Below are positions 30,913 through 38,073 of a stretch of 38,073 bases of DNA, piece by piece. The DNA comes from Bacteroidota bacterium (GTDB lineage: Bacteria; Bacteroidota; Bacteroidia; Flavobacteriales_D; Crocinitomicaceae), in contig VGMY01000019.1 in the NCBI GenBank assembly GCA_016866255.1, positions 1 to 38,073 of the forward strand. The letters run 5' to 3'. Made by a program: the position numbers and the translations under genes. Each line of letters opens with the position of its first letter. The first letter of the stretch is position 1. The notes under the pieces were generated by a model. That model was not told where the DNA came from, searched no databases, and worked only from the letters and a program-made list of their open reading frames with translations.

Positions 30913-32268
30913 ATGCGGCAAGTATATTTTCTTATTGTGTTCGTGATGTTGGTTGCTTGTAAACCCAAAGCGCCGGAAAACGTGTATACCGCAGGCGAAG
31001 CCGACTTTTCAAGTTTTACAGCGATCGGAGATGGGCATACTGGGGGCTACATGGACGATGCGCTTTACCGAGACGGGCAAGAAAATTCCTTGGGAACCCT
31101 TTTACAACGTCAACTAACCCTTGTGGGAGCCTCCGATGTTTCCGTTCCATGGATGGAAACGGGAAACATCGGAGTAAATTGGAACGGACAAGCAAGGTTG
31201 TTGCTTGGGTACAAAACCGATTGCCTGAACAACACCTCCCTTTCCCCTTTACGCCTAAGCCCTCAAGGCGAATTAAGTTCGCTTTCTACGAGCGCGTACA
31301 ATCCCAGTAGTAAATTTTCTAATTTCGGTGTACCCGGATTGCGCACGATTGATTTGGTGTCCTTTTTACTGGGCAACCTCAACTTTGTAAATTACAACCC
31401 CTTTTTTGCACGTCTTTCAAAAGATCAATTTAATTTTCCGGGATCAGGTTCCTTCAGCACGTATCAAGAAAATGTGTTTGACGGAGGTTATCCCTCTTTT
31501 TGTTCTATTTATTTAGGAATCGAAGACGTGCTTCCCTTTGCGAAAAGTGGTGCAACGTCTAACCCCATGTCGCCTGTTGCCGGATTGCCTGGAATAGGAT
31601 TTGAAGAATCCTTGGGGCAATTGTGCCAACAGTTGCATGCTCAAAACGTAAAAGCCGTGATCGCCACCATTCCCAATGTAAGCGAATGGCCTTTTTTTAA
31701 CACGATTCCCTACAATGGGTTGAAATTGGACGAAGATAAAGCGGCTTCGTTAAATCAAATTTACAACCCCTTAGGCTTTTCATTTGTGGTAGGAGACAAT
31801 CCCTTTATGATTGCCGACCCGAATGCCGGAATGTTTGGCGTTCGACCAGCGCTTCCTGGAGAAAAAATTCTGTTGTCTGCGCCCTTGGATTCGGTTAGGT
31901 GCTACCAAATGGGCTCCGTATTTCCGTTTAGAAATGAATTCGTACTTACCTTGGATGAACTGAATGAAATTCAAACCCGAATCGATCAGTTCAATGCCAT
32001 TATTCGACAGAAAGCGGTTGCGTACGGATTTGCTTTGGTCGAAGCTCAAAACTTTTACAATAAGCTGCCTTCAGGATTTGCCTACAACGGAGTTACGCTA
32101 TCGGCCAAATTTGTTTCAGGAGGCGTGTTTTCTTTAGACGGCATTCATCTAAACCCAAGAGGCAATGCCCTTTTGGCCAATGAATTCATTAAGTCAATCA
32201 ACCATTCGTTCAAATCTAATATCCCTTTAATCAATGCATTGATGTTCAATGCAGTTTTATTTCCTTAA
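30913..32268 (+). CDS. SGNH/GDSL-hydrolase-like lipoprotein lacking the catalytic Ser
   Basis: A 451-residue predicted lipoprotein (lipobox LVAC, Cys16). The overall plan is that of the Bacteroidota GDSL lipases usually found next to FadL: block I AIGDGHTGGYMDDALYRDGQENS, block II SNFGVPGLRTIDL, block III YLGIEDVLPFAKSG and the terminal LDGIHLNPRGNALLANEFIKSIN. In block I the nucleophile Ser of GDS/GNS is Gly41. In block III the oxyanion Asn of GNND is Glu204. Asp409 and His412 of the DxxH pair remain. This points to a non-hydrolytic role (binding or scaffold) or altered chemistry. An ATG at 30901 overlapping the FadL stop is an alternative start. The esterase gene follows 9 bases later. Confidence 0.82.
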   Translation: MRQVYFLIVFVMLVACKPKAPENVYTAGEADFSSFTAIGDGHTGGYMDDALYRDGQENSLGTLLQRQLTLVGASDVSVPWMETGNIGVNWNGQARLLLGYKTDCLNNTSLSPLRLSPQGELSSLSTSAYNPSSKFSNFGVPGLRTIDLVSFLLGNLNFVNYNPFFARLSKDQFNFPGSGSFSTYQENVFDGGYPSFCSIYLGIEDVLPFAKSGATSNPMSPVAGLPGIGFEESLGQLCQQLHAQNVKAVIATIPNVSEWPFFNTIPYNGLKLDEDKAASLNQIYNPLGFSFVVGDNPFMIADPNAGMFGVRPALPGEKILLSAPLDSVRCYQMGSVFPFRNEFVLTLDELNEIQTRIDQFNAIIRQKAVAYGFALVEAQNFYNKLPSGFAYNGVTLSAKFVSGGVFSLDGIHLNPRGNALLANEFIKSINHSFKSNIPLINALMFNAVLFP

Positions 32269-32277
32269 ATTTATCCT

Positions 32278-33576
32278 ATGAAACAAATTTACCTATTGCC
32301 TTTTCTCGTTTTTTGTGCAACCTACAGTATTGCTCAGCCATGTCTAAATGGGCGCTATGCCTCTGAGGTATTCCCTAATTATACCTTAACCAGTAACATT
32401 AGCTACGGTTCGAATACCTCCTTTTCGGGCTCCACAACCAATCTTAGGTTGGATTTTTATGAACCTACGGGCGACGTAGAACCCAACAGACCTCTGATTC
32501 TTTGGGTACACGGAGGCAGCTTCCTAGGAGGGTCAAAGACAGATCCCGACATGACAGCATTATCTCAGCGCTTCGCGAGAAAGGGTTTTGCGTGCGCTTC
32601 GGTGGATTATCGGTTGGGGTTTTTTCCCATCGATTCTGCAAACGCGGTAAAGGCTGTTGTGAGAGCAGTGCAAGATCTGAAGGCGGCAATACGGTTTTTT
32701 TATAAAGACAAACAAAATAATAATACTTACAGAATTGACACAAATCATATCTACATTGGCGGGAGTTCAGCCGGAGCTATAACCTCATTGCATGTTGCAT
32801 ATTTAAATGACGAGTGTGAAATATCCGGATATTTGAGTCAAAACGCCATTAACCAACTTGGGGGACTCGATGGTAACAGTGGAAATCCCGGCTATTCATC
32901 GAGCGTGAAGGGGGTGATCAACATGTGTGGCGCCTTAGCCAAGTATGTTTGGTTAGAAGCAGGGGATGTCCCCTTGGTTTCCATTCACGGAACCCTTGAC
33001 GGCACGGTTAAATACAACCGCGGAATCGTGAATCCGGGAACAGCACTAATGTATTTAGATGGCAGCAGAATACTGCACGAAAGAGCCTGTGCAGTAAATG
33101 TTTCGAGTGATTTTTATACTTTCACGGGCGCCGGCCATTGCCCTTACATTGGTAATGCTGCATACATGGACACCACAGAGCGTTTTATCCGAGATTTTAT
33201 GGTCAATCAACTGGGCTGCAATGAAGTTCCTTTGCAAATTGCGAATGCCCCGCTTCAACAAGCGATATTGTATGCCTCCACCTATTGTGATGGTTCACCG
33301 GCGAATGAAACATGCATCGCGGGAGTTGAGGAATTAATGGCATCAGAGAACGCTATTATTTATCCGAATCCAAGCAATGGGCTTTCCATTTTTGCAGCAG
33401 AAAACGCCGTTAACCAATTAGACATTTACGATGCCATGGGCAGGAAAATTTACAGCATTACGGGTCTTTTTAAGGAGAAAGTCCTTGAAATCGAAAACCT
33501 ACAGAAAGGCACTTATTGGGTGCGTTTTCAGTTGGAAAACGGAACGGTTGGCGTTAAACAATGGGGAATTCAATAA
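32278..33576 (+). CDS. Secreted alpha/beta-hydrolase (carboxylesterase-like) with T9SS type A tail
   Basis: A 432-residue exported esterase or lipase. The signal peptide ends YSIA, then Gln20. The hydrolase core has the oxyanion motif HGGSF at 78-82, the nucleophile elbow GGSSAG at 161-166 with Ser164, an Asp in IHGTLDGTV and a His in GAGHCPYIG, so the triad looks complete. Several extra Cys residues in the mature part suggest disulfides. The last ~75 residues are a type A sorting tail (IIYPNPSNG, LDIYDAMGRKIY, LQKGTYWVRFQLENG). The enzyme is therefore secreted by the T9SS. The substrate is unknown. It sits between the inactive-looking SGNH lipoprotein and the monooxygenase fusion, all on one strand with short gaps. 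Confidence 0.88.
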   Translation: MKQIYLLPFLVFCATYSIAQPCLNGRYASEVFPNYTLTSNISYGSNTSFSGSTTNLRLDFYEPTGDVEPNRPLILWVHGGSFLGGSKTDPDMTALSQRFARKGFACASVDYRLGFFPIDSANAVKAVVRAVQDLKAAIRFFYKDKQNNNTYRIDTNHIYIGGSSAGAITSLHVAYLNDECEISGYLSQNAINQLGGLDGNSGNPGYSSSVKGVINMCGALAKYVWLEAGDVPLVSIHGTLDGTVKYNRGIVNPGTALMYLDGSRILHERACAVNVSSDFYTFTGAGHCPYIGNAAYMDTTERFIRDFMVNQLGCNEVPLQIANAPLQQAILYASTYCDGSPANETCIAGVEELMASENAIIYPNPSNGLSIFAAENAVNQLDIYDAMGRKIYSITGLFKEKVLEIENLQKGTYWVRFQLENGTVGVKQWGIQ

Positions 33577-33605
33577 CTTTACAAAAACAACGTAATACCG
33601 TAAAC

Positions 33606-35180
33606 ATGAAAAAGCATTTCTTTGCTCTTGTTTTTTTTGTTGTGGGCTTCAATGCAACGGCACAAACATGGAGCAACGACGTTGCCCAAATTTTTTATAA
33701 TAAATGCACTTCGTGCCACCATACGGGAGGAATAGCGCCATTTCCCTTAACGACGTATCAAGAAGCTTCTCCCATGGCGGCAGCCATTTATGCGGCCATT
33801 TCTCCGGGAGCTACGCACCAAATGCCCCCGTGGCCGCCGGACAATAATTACCAACAATACCTGCACGACCGCGCTTTAACTGCAGCCGAAAAAACCACGT
33901 TGTTCAATTGGTTAAATAACGGTTTTCCGGAGGGCAATCCGGCACAAACGCCCCCGCCACCTATATATAATGTTGGTAGTATACTAGGCAACGGAGATTT
34001 GATGGTGAAAATGCCGAATTATGTTTCGAATGCTACCTCACAGTTGGACGACTATGTTTGCTTTGCCATTCCAACGAATTTGACCCAAAACCGAACCATA
34101 AAAGCGGTTGAAGTAGTACCAGGAAACATGGAAATAGTGCACCATGCCCTGATTTACATCGACCACAACGGGGTTGAAAGCACCAATATCAATGGGTTTT
34201 GTTCCAGCCCGAGTTCTGCAAGCACTGAGTTGTTGTCGGCCTATGTTCCCGGTTCAGCGCCGCTCATTTTTCCTTCCACACCACCCTTGAAAGTTGGGGT
34301 AGATATTGGTCCGGGATCAAAAATATATTTCGCCATGCATTATCCGAACGGAAGCGCCGGAATGCTCGATAGCACCAAGGTTATTCTTCATTTTTATCCT
34401 CCAGGAGCAAGCGGTATTCGGCAAGTATCCGCGAATCCGGTGATTGGCAATTACATTTTCAACCTTCCTGCCAATCAAGTTACGACCTTAACGGCACAGT
34501 ATCCGAACAACGGAGGAATACCCGTTGCCATTTCTGCCCTTTCTGTTGCTCCCCACATGCACCTATTAGGCAAGAGCATTAAATCTTATGCCTTGTCGCC
34601 CAACAATATGGACACTTTAAAGCACATTAACGTACCTGAATGGGATTTTCATTGGCAAGGGTTTTATACGTTTTCTCACTTGCAAAAAATACCCGCGGGT
34701 TATAAGGTTAAAGGAGAGGCTGTTTACGACAATACTTCCAATAATCCGCACAACCCCAATAACCCTCCTTTGAATGTGCAGTTTGGCGAGAACACCACGG
34801 ATGAAATGTTCATCGTTTATTATCATTATTTACTGTATCAGGCAGGCGATGAAAACTATGATTTAAGCGAATTGGTAAGCGCAAGTTTGCCGGAATATCA
34901 GGGTTTTCAATCGGATGAAATACATGTTTCACCTAACCCATTCTCAGAAGGGACCGTTGCGTTATCCTTTAAGGAAGTGTTCACGGAAGGAATGAAGGCA
35001 ACGATTTACAATGCTCAAGGAGCTTTTATTCTCGATCTAACTCCACAATTGGTTCCTGGTGAACATCAATTGTTATGGAATGGCATGGGGGCCGATAATA
35101 ATCCTTGCACACCGGGACTTTATTATGTTTCGGTAAACCGCGACGGAAAATTCTGTTCCGCCAGGCTGGTGAAGCAGTAG
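33606..35180 (+). CDS. Secreted haem c - copper type II monooxygenase (PHM-like) fusion with T9SS type A tail
   Basis: A 524-residue multidomain protein. Residues 1-19 are a signal peptide (ATA, then Gln20). A short cytochrome c-type module follows, with CTSCH at 34-38 and the possible second ligand Met73. A PHM-like copper type II, ascorbate-dependent monooxygenase occupies roughly 125-410. All six copper ligands expected from PHM can be placed: His179, His180 and His245 for CuH, and His317, His319 and Met401 for CuM. A type A sorting tail fills 438-524 (VSPNPFSEG, MKATIYNAQGAF, TPGLYYVSVNRDGK). Such enzymes hydroxylate C-H bonds; a built-in haem could supply electrons. The substrate is unknown. 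An in-frame ATG at 33561 overlaps the esterase gene but lacks signal-peptide character. Confidence 0.88.
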   Translation: MKKHFFALVFFVVGFNATAQTWSNDVAQIFYNKCTSCHHTGGIAPFPLTTYQEASPMAAAIYAAISPGATHQMPPWPPDNNYQQYLHDRALTAAEKTTLFNWLNNGFPEGNPAQTPPPPIYNVGSILGNGDLMVKMPNYVSNATSQLDDYVCFAIPTNLTQNRTIKAVEVVPGNMEIVHHALIYIDHNGVESTNINGFCSSPSSASTELLSAYVPGSAPLIFPSTPPLKVGVDIGPGSKIYFAMHYPNGSAGMLDSTKVILHFYPPGASGIRQVSANPVIGNYIFNLPANQVTTLTAQYPNNGGIPVAISALSVAPHMHLLGKSIKSYALSPNNMDTLKHINVPEWDFHWQGFYTFSHLQKIPAGYKVKGEAVYDNTSNNPHNPNNPPLNVQFGENTTDEMFIVYYHYLLYQAGDENYDLSELVSASLPEYQGFQSDEIHVSPNPFSEGTVALSFKEVFTEGMKATIYNAQGAFILDLTPQLVPGEHQLLWNGMGADNNPCTPGLYYVSVNRDGKFCSARLVKQ

Positions 35181-35182
35181 CA

Positions 35183-35213
35183 TTTGTAAAATCGAAGGTT
35201 TTTAGTACTTTTA
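35183..35213 (+). promoter_or_regulatory. Promoter of the tRNA-Cys gene
   Basis: TTTG (35183-35186), exactly 19 bases, then TACTTTTA (35206-35213), one base off the -7 consensus. It ends 10 bases before the first base of the mature tRNA. Confidence 0.6.
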
Positions 35214-35223
35214 CGTTCGATTG

Positions 35224-35294
35224 GGTCTCGTGGCCGAGCGGCTAGGCACCGGTCTGCAAAACCGTATACTCCGGTTCGAATCCGGACGAGACCT
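35224..35294 (+). tRNA. tRNA-Cys (anticodon GCA)
   Basis: A 71-base cloverleaf. The acceptor stem GGTCTCG pairs with CGAGACC (35287-35293), followed by the discriminator T, the base expected for tRNA-Cys. The anticodon loop CTGCAAA contains GCA at 35256-35258. The T arm CCGGTTCGAATCCGG is perfect. The 3' CCA is not encoded. It stands alone, with its own promoter and a terminator directly after it. Confidence 0.96.
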
Positions 35295-35298
35295 CTCT

Positions 35299-35321
35299 AA
35301 AGCCCCTTGCGGGCTTTTTTT
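35299..35321 (+). terminator. Intrinsic terminator after tRNA-Cys
   Basis: A 7-base-pair stem AAAGCCC/GGGCTTT with a 5-base loop (CTTGC), followed by a run of T. It ends the tRNA transcript and separates it from the exb operon. Confidence 0.88.
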
Positions 35322-35359
35322 AAGCGGCTCATCATAGGAATAAGAAATATATGTTCCCT

Positions 35360-35390
35360 TTTGAAGATTCAAGAATATCTGCTATATTTG
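35360..35390 (+). promoter_or_regulatory. Promoter of the exbB-exbD-exbD-tonB operon
   Basis: TTTG (35360-35363), exactly 19 bases, then TATATTTG (35383-35390): a perfect match to the Bacteroidota consensus in both elements and spacing, and the best promoter in the window. The leader to the exbB ATG is about 25 bases, AT-rich and without Shine-Dalgarno sequence. Confidence 0.75.
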
Positions 35391-35419
35391 GCACACCTAA
35401 AATTTAAATTTCATTTATC

Positions 35420-36238
35420 ATGAGCAAAACAGAAAATAGTGGATTAAAAAGAACCTTTAGTGGCTTCTCGGCCGTAGTAGCTTTTCTTGCAATGGCGTTA
35501 GCTTTGGTTGCAGGTATTTTGATTTATGAATACATCTTTGGCGCTCCGGGCAATTTTGTTGACAACGATTCAAGTGCAGAGCCACTGGAAGGCAATTTGT
35601 TGGGGGTTATCTACAAAGGTGGGTTCATTGTACCCGGGTTGGTTGCCATTAATATTATCATCGTCATTTTTTCCATCGAGCGCTTGGTAACCTTGTTGTT
35701 GGCAAATGGCAAAGGCAAATCCGCACAATTTATTGAAAGCATTAAGGGATTTATGAAAAACGGTAATTTACAAGGGGCAATAACGGCATGCGATGCCCAA
35801 AAAGGTTCTTTGGCAGCAGTAGTCAAGGCGGGAATGATTAAGTATCAGGACATCTCCTCCGACAATAGCATGGATAAAGAACAGAAGTTGGAGACCTTGA
35901 AAAAAGAGCTTGAGGAAGCAACAGCGCTGGAACTACCGATGCTTTCGAAAAACCTAACGGTTCTCTCTACGTGTGCAACAATCGCTACTTTGGTCGGCCT
36001 TATAGGTACCGTATTGGGTATGATTCGCGCTTTTGCCGCCATGTCTCACGGGTCACCCGATACTGCTGCGTTGGCAACAGGGATTTCCGAGGCTCTAATT
36101 AATACTGCCTTTGGTATAACTGCCTCAACCATTGCCATCATCATGTACAATGTTTTTTCTACGCAAATCGATTCTATGACCTACAGCATCGATGAGGCGA
36201 GCTTTACCATTGTTCAAGATTTTTCTTCTAAAAATTAA
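35420..36238 (+). CDS. exbB: MotA/TolQ/ExbB proton channel family protein
   Basis: The inner-membrane stator subunit that, with ExbD, uses the proton gradient to drive TonB-dependent outer-membrane transport. It has 272 residues. An extra N-terminal hydrophobic helix (residues about 16-38) comes before the usual first ExbB helix (GGFIVPGLVAINIIIVIFSIERLV). A cytoplasmic helical region follows with KGSLAAVVKAGMIKY. The last two helices hold the conserved TLVGLIGTVLGMIRAFAAM and ALINTAFGITASTIAIIMYN. It leads the operon and is followed after 20 bases by the first exbD gene. Confidence 0.93.
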   Translation: MSKTENSGLKRTFSGFSAVVAFLAMALALVAGILIYEYIFGAPGNFVDNDSSAEPLEGNLLGVIYKGGFIVPGLVAINIIIVIFSIERLVTLLLANGKGKSAQFIESIKGFMKNGNLQGAITACDAQKGSLAAVVKAGMIKYQDISSDNSMDKEQKLETLKKELEEATALELPMLSKNLTVLSTCATIATLVGLIGTVLGMIRAFAAMSHGSPDTAALATGISEALINTAFGITASTIAIIMYNVFSTQIDSMTYSIDEASFTIVQDFSSKN

Positions 36239-36258
36239 GGTAAGAATTAACGAAAGTT

Positions 36259-36924
36259 ATGCCTAAATTAAAAATACCGAAAAGTTCTCCGGCGATTGAT
36301 ATGACCCCAATGGTTGATCTAGCTTTTCTGTTGGTGACTTTTTTTATGCTTGCAGCTTCCTTTCGACCTAGCGAACCGGTTACTGTCAACACGCCTTCGA
36401 GCATCAGCGACAAGGTAATACCTGAGAACATGATCATGGTTACCGTTTCAGAGGATGGGAAAGTTTATTTCAATTTGACCGGCGCAGAAGCTCGAAAAGA
36501 AGCGTTAACGAATATGATGGGGTTATACAAAGTTTCCCTGTCGGAAGAGCAGGTGGAAAAGTTTTCCTTGATGTCAACGTTTGGCTGTTCCATGAAGGAG
36601 CTCCCTTCATACATTGATCTTCCAGGGGATAACCGCAAGGAATTTGTTACCAAAGGAATTCCGCTAGACTCGTTGGACAATCAACTGAAAAGTTGGATTT
36701 CATACAGCAACCTAGCCGCGCTAAACTCTGGGCAAACGGCGTATAACGAGGCCAAGCGAAAAGGGCTATCGCCTGTGGCAAATGATTTTAAACCTAAGTT
36801 CGTTGTTCGAGCGGACGGCAAAGCGCTTTACAAAAAAGCGGAAGAAGTTATTGATGTGTTTCAGGAATTAAACCTCAATAATTTAAACTTTGTTACCTCC
36901 TCTGAAATTAACCCCAACAATTAA
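36259..36924 (+). CDS. exbD: ExbD/TolR-type biopolymer transport protein, copy 1
   Basis: Partner of ExbB, with one membrane helix and a periplasmic domain. The cytoplasmic N terminus IDMTPMVDLAFLLVTFFML contains the Asp (in MVDLAF) that carries protons through the channel. It has 221 residues, clearly longer than the ~140 of classical ExbD, because of an insert of about 80 residues (roughly 75-160) in the periplasmic domain. The end FKPKFVVRADGKALYKKAEEVIDVFQELNL returns to the usual fold. Function as an ExbD-like subunit is firm; the role of the insert is unknown. Gap to the next exbD: 9 bases. Confidence 0.92.
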   Translation: MPKLKIPKSSPAIDMTPMVDLAFLLVTFFMLAASFRPSEPVTVNTPSSISDKVIPENMIMVTVSEDGKVYFNLTGAEARKEALTNMMGLYKVSLSEEQVEKFSLMSTFGCSMKELPSYIDLPGDNRKEFVTKGIPLDSLDNQLKSWISYSNLAALNSGQTAYNEAKRKGLSPVANDFKPKFVVRADGKALYKKAEEVIDVFQELNLNNLNFVTSSEINPNN

Positions 36925-36933
36925 AAACCAATC

Positions 36934-37575
36934 ATGGCAGAAATAGCAGAAGAAGGTGGCGGAGGGCACGAAAAAAAGGGGAAGAAGCGCGCTAAAAAAA
37001 CCTCTACGAGAGTCGACATGACCCCCATGGTGGACTTGGCGTTTTTATTATTAACATTTTTTGTACTTACCTCTACCTTTAGCAAACCCAAGGTAATGAG
37101 CTTGGCGTACCCTGCGAAAATTAATGATCTGCCGCCAGGGGAATCCCCGAAAATAAATAACGGAATAACGTTCTTGTTGTCAGAGGATAAAATATTTTAC
37201 TACACTGGTGAGTTTTATCCGGCAGATCGGCCAGGTAAAGATGGCCCCACAAAATTGACCGCAACAGATTTTAGCGCATCTGGACTTCGAAAGGTGTTAG
37301 CTGATCTTAACTCTTACGTTCTTTTGAGAAAGGAAGGATTGGTGAAGAAAGTGAAAGCTAAGCAAATGGCAGATACCACCTACACGCGGGAAATGGAACA
37401 ATTAAAAGGAAAGCCTGAAGCGTTGAAAGTGTTAGTGAAAACAGATGACAAAGCCCTTTGTAAAAACTTTATTGACTTAATTGATGAAGTGAAAATTGCT
37501 GAAATTGGTGTAATTGCTCCTGTTCCAATGCTTCCTGCCGAGTTAAAGTTACTGGAAACTGAAATAGACAAGTAA
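36934..37575 (+). CDS. exbD: ExbD/TolR-type biopolymer transport protein, copy 2
   Basis: A second ExbD of 213 residues. The N terminus is Gly- and Lys-rich (EEGGGGHEKKGKKRAKKTSTR), then VDMTPMVDLAFLLLTFFVLTSTFSKP with the channel Asp. The periplasmic domain again carries an insert (about residues 60-145), rich in charged residues and different from that of copy 1. The ending (LKVLVKTDDKALCKNFIDLIDEVKIAEIGVIAPVP) is typical. Paired, non-identical ExbD genes are usual in Bacteroidota operons and suggest a heterodimer with ExbB. tonB begins 4 bases after its stop. Confidence 0.92.
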   Translation: MAEIAEEGGGGHEKKGKKRAKKTSTRVDMTPMVDLAFLLLTFFVLTSTFSKPKVMSLAYPAKINDLPPGESPKINNGITFLLSEDKIFYYTGEFYPADRPGKDGPTKLTATDFSASGLRKVLADLNSYVLLRKEGLVKKVKAKQMADTTYTREMEQLKGKPEALKVLVKTDDKALCKNFIDLIDEVKIAEIGVIAPVPMLPAELKLLETEIDK

Positions 37576-37579
37576 GGTT

Positions 37580-38073
37580 ATGGATTTAATATTTGTTTGG
37601 GTGGTAGTCGGTTTGGTATCGATTTATTCATTGTTCAGCTATATTTCAGCTCGGGGATGGTTGGTGACTTCTACCGAGAGAAATGAATTGGTTTTTGAAC
37701 ATCGCAACAAGGACTACGGGGCTTATCAGTTGCGCAAAAATTATAACAAACGTCTGGCCTTAATCATGGCAGGTATGGTGTTAACTTTTGTGTTAGGCGC
37801 ATTAATTCTATTCATTGTTCGAAATTTACCTAAAGAAGAGATTGATGCCCCAAAAAGCAGCGATAAGACTTGGACAGTGCAGCCTCCTCCCGAGGACATT
37901 CCTCCTCCTCCCACAACACCACCCCCTCCGCCATTGGAAAAAATGACGGCCTTTATTCCTCCGGTCATCGAAGACGATCCGGTCACAGATCCCATACCCA
38001 CTCAAGCGGAATTAGAGGAAACAAAAGCCGGGGATAAGACGCAAGACGGGAGCGATGAAAATTTTGATCCTCC
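37580..38073 (+). CDS. tonB: Energy transducer TonB, N-terminal part (cut by window end)
   Basis: An open frame from the ATG at 37580 runs off the window with 164 complete codons. It starts with a membrane segment (MDLIFVWVVVGLVSIYSLFSYI), then VFEHRNKDYGAYQLRKNYNKRL, the signature preceding the TonB membrane anchor in Bacteroidota. A second helix (LIMAGMVLTFVLGALILFIV) and a Pro-rich periplasmic linker (PPPEDIPPPPTTPPPPP) follow. The conserved C-terminal TonB domain lies beyond the window. It is the fourth gene of the exb operon. The first hydrophobic segment is additional to the standard single-anchor TonB. Confidence 0.9.
   Translation, partial: MDLIFVWVVVGLVSIYSLFSYISARGWLVTSTERNELVFEHRNKDYGAYQLRKNYNKRLALIMAGMVLTFVLGALILFIVRNLPKEEIDAPKSSDKTWTVQPPPEDIPPPPTTPPPPPLEKMTAFIPPVIEDDPVTDPIPTQAELEETKAGDKTQDGSDENFDP

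Noticed and set aside
37880..37940. Pro-rich CCT/CCC-rich stretch as a DNA repeat
   Set aside because: It is the normal Pro-rich periplasmic linker of TonB, not a separate repeat element.
1..38073. CRISPR arrays, prophage, toxin-antitoxin or defence islands
   Set aside because: No repeat-spacer pattern, integrase, phage structural gene or recognised defence gene was found on either strand.

Overview
This window is chromosomal DNA from a member of the Bacteroidota, most likely the order Flavobacteriales (a Crocinitomicaceae- or Fluviicola-like genus is a guess). The lineage call rests on several features. There are type IX secretion (T9SS) cargo tails of both type A and type B. Promoter elements have the form TTTG-N19-TAnnTTTG. 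Shine-Dalgarno sequences are almost absent. There are Bacteroidota-specific families (DUF4286, DUF4296, a TonB with a DYGAYQLRKNY motif, an ExbB-ExbD-ExbD-TonB operon). Almost every signal peptide is followed by glutamine. Genes are tightly packed, and no gene-free stretch exceeds 300 bases. The longest (35181-35419) holds a tRNA gene, its terminator and two promoters.

Layout. 1-3508: a T9SS cargo protein on the minus strand; a plus-strand run of DUF4286, rsmA and a HEAT-like protein; and a minus-strand pair of a polyprenol-phosphate glycosyltransferase and a DUF4296 lipoprotein. 3652-12444: rseP, a truncated haemoglobin, a 1140-residue outer-membrane protein, a GH16 glycanase, and the minus-strand operon pheS-ytxJ-glutaminyl cyclase. 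12624-17428: two paralogous lipoproteins, a small orphan gene, tatC, and two diverged outer-membrane barrel paralogs separated by a nearly identical truncated copy of the tatC 3' end. 17483-21669: lptB, a large PKD-repeat T9SS type B protein and an NAD(P)-binding protein. 21770-29630: lpdA, an AsmA-like protein, recO, two YceI proteins, a fatty-acid desaturase, an MmcQ/YjbR protein and an S4 RNA-binding protein. 29654-35180: a FadL-type porin, an SGNH-fold lipoprotein that has lost catalytic residues, a secreted esterase and a secreted haem c/copper monooxygenase fusion. 35224-38073: tRNA-Cys, then exbB-exbD-exbD-tonB, with tonB cut by the window end.

How the genes fit together. Most of the window concerns the cell envelope: export (TatC, T9SS cargo), N-terminal modification of exported proteins (glutaminyl cyclase), LPS transport (LptB), membrane-protein quality control (RseP), outer-membrane barrels, lipid modification (desaturase, YceI) and energised outer-membrane transport (ExbB/ExbD/TonB). 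The points most worth a second look are the conflicting divergence in the tatC/outer-membrane-protein duplication, the apparently inactive SGNH protein in the FadL-esterase-monooxygenase cluster, the glutamine-at-+1 pattern alongside a glutaminyl cyclase gene, and several promoters so close to start codons that the transcripts may be leaderless. No complete new defence, mobile or CRISPR system was seen.
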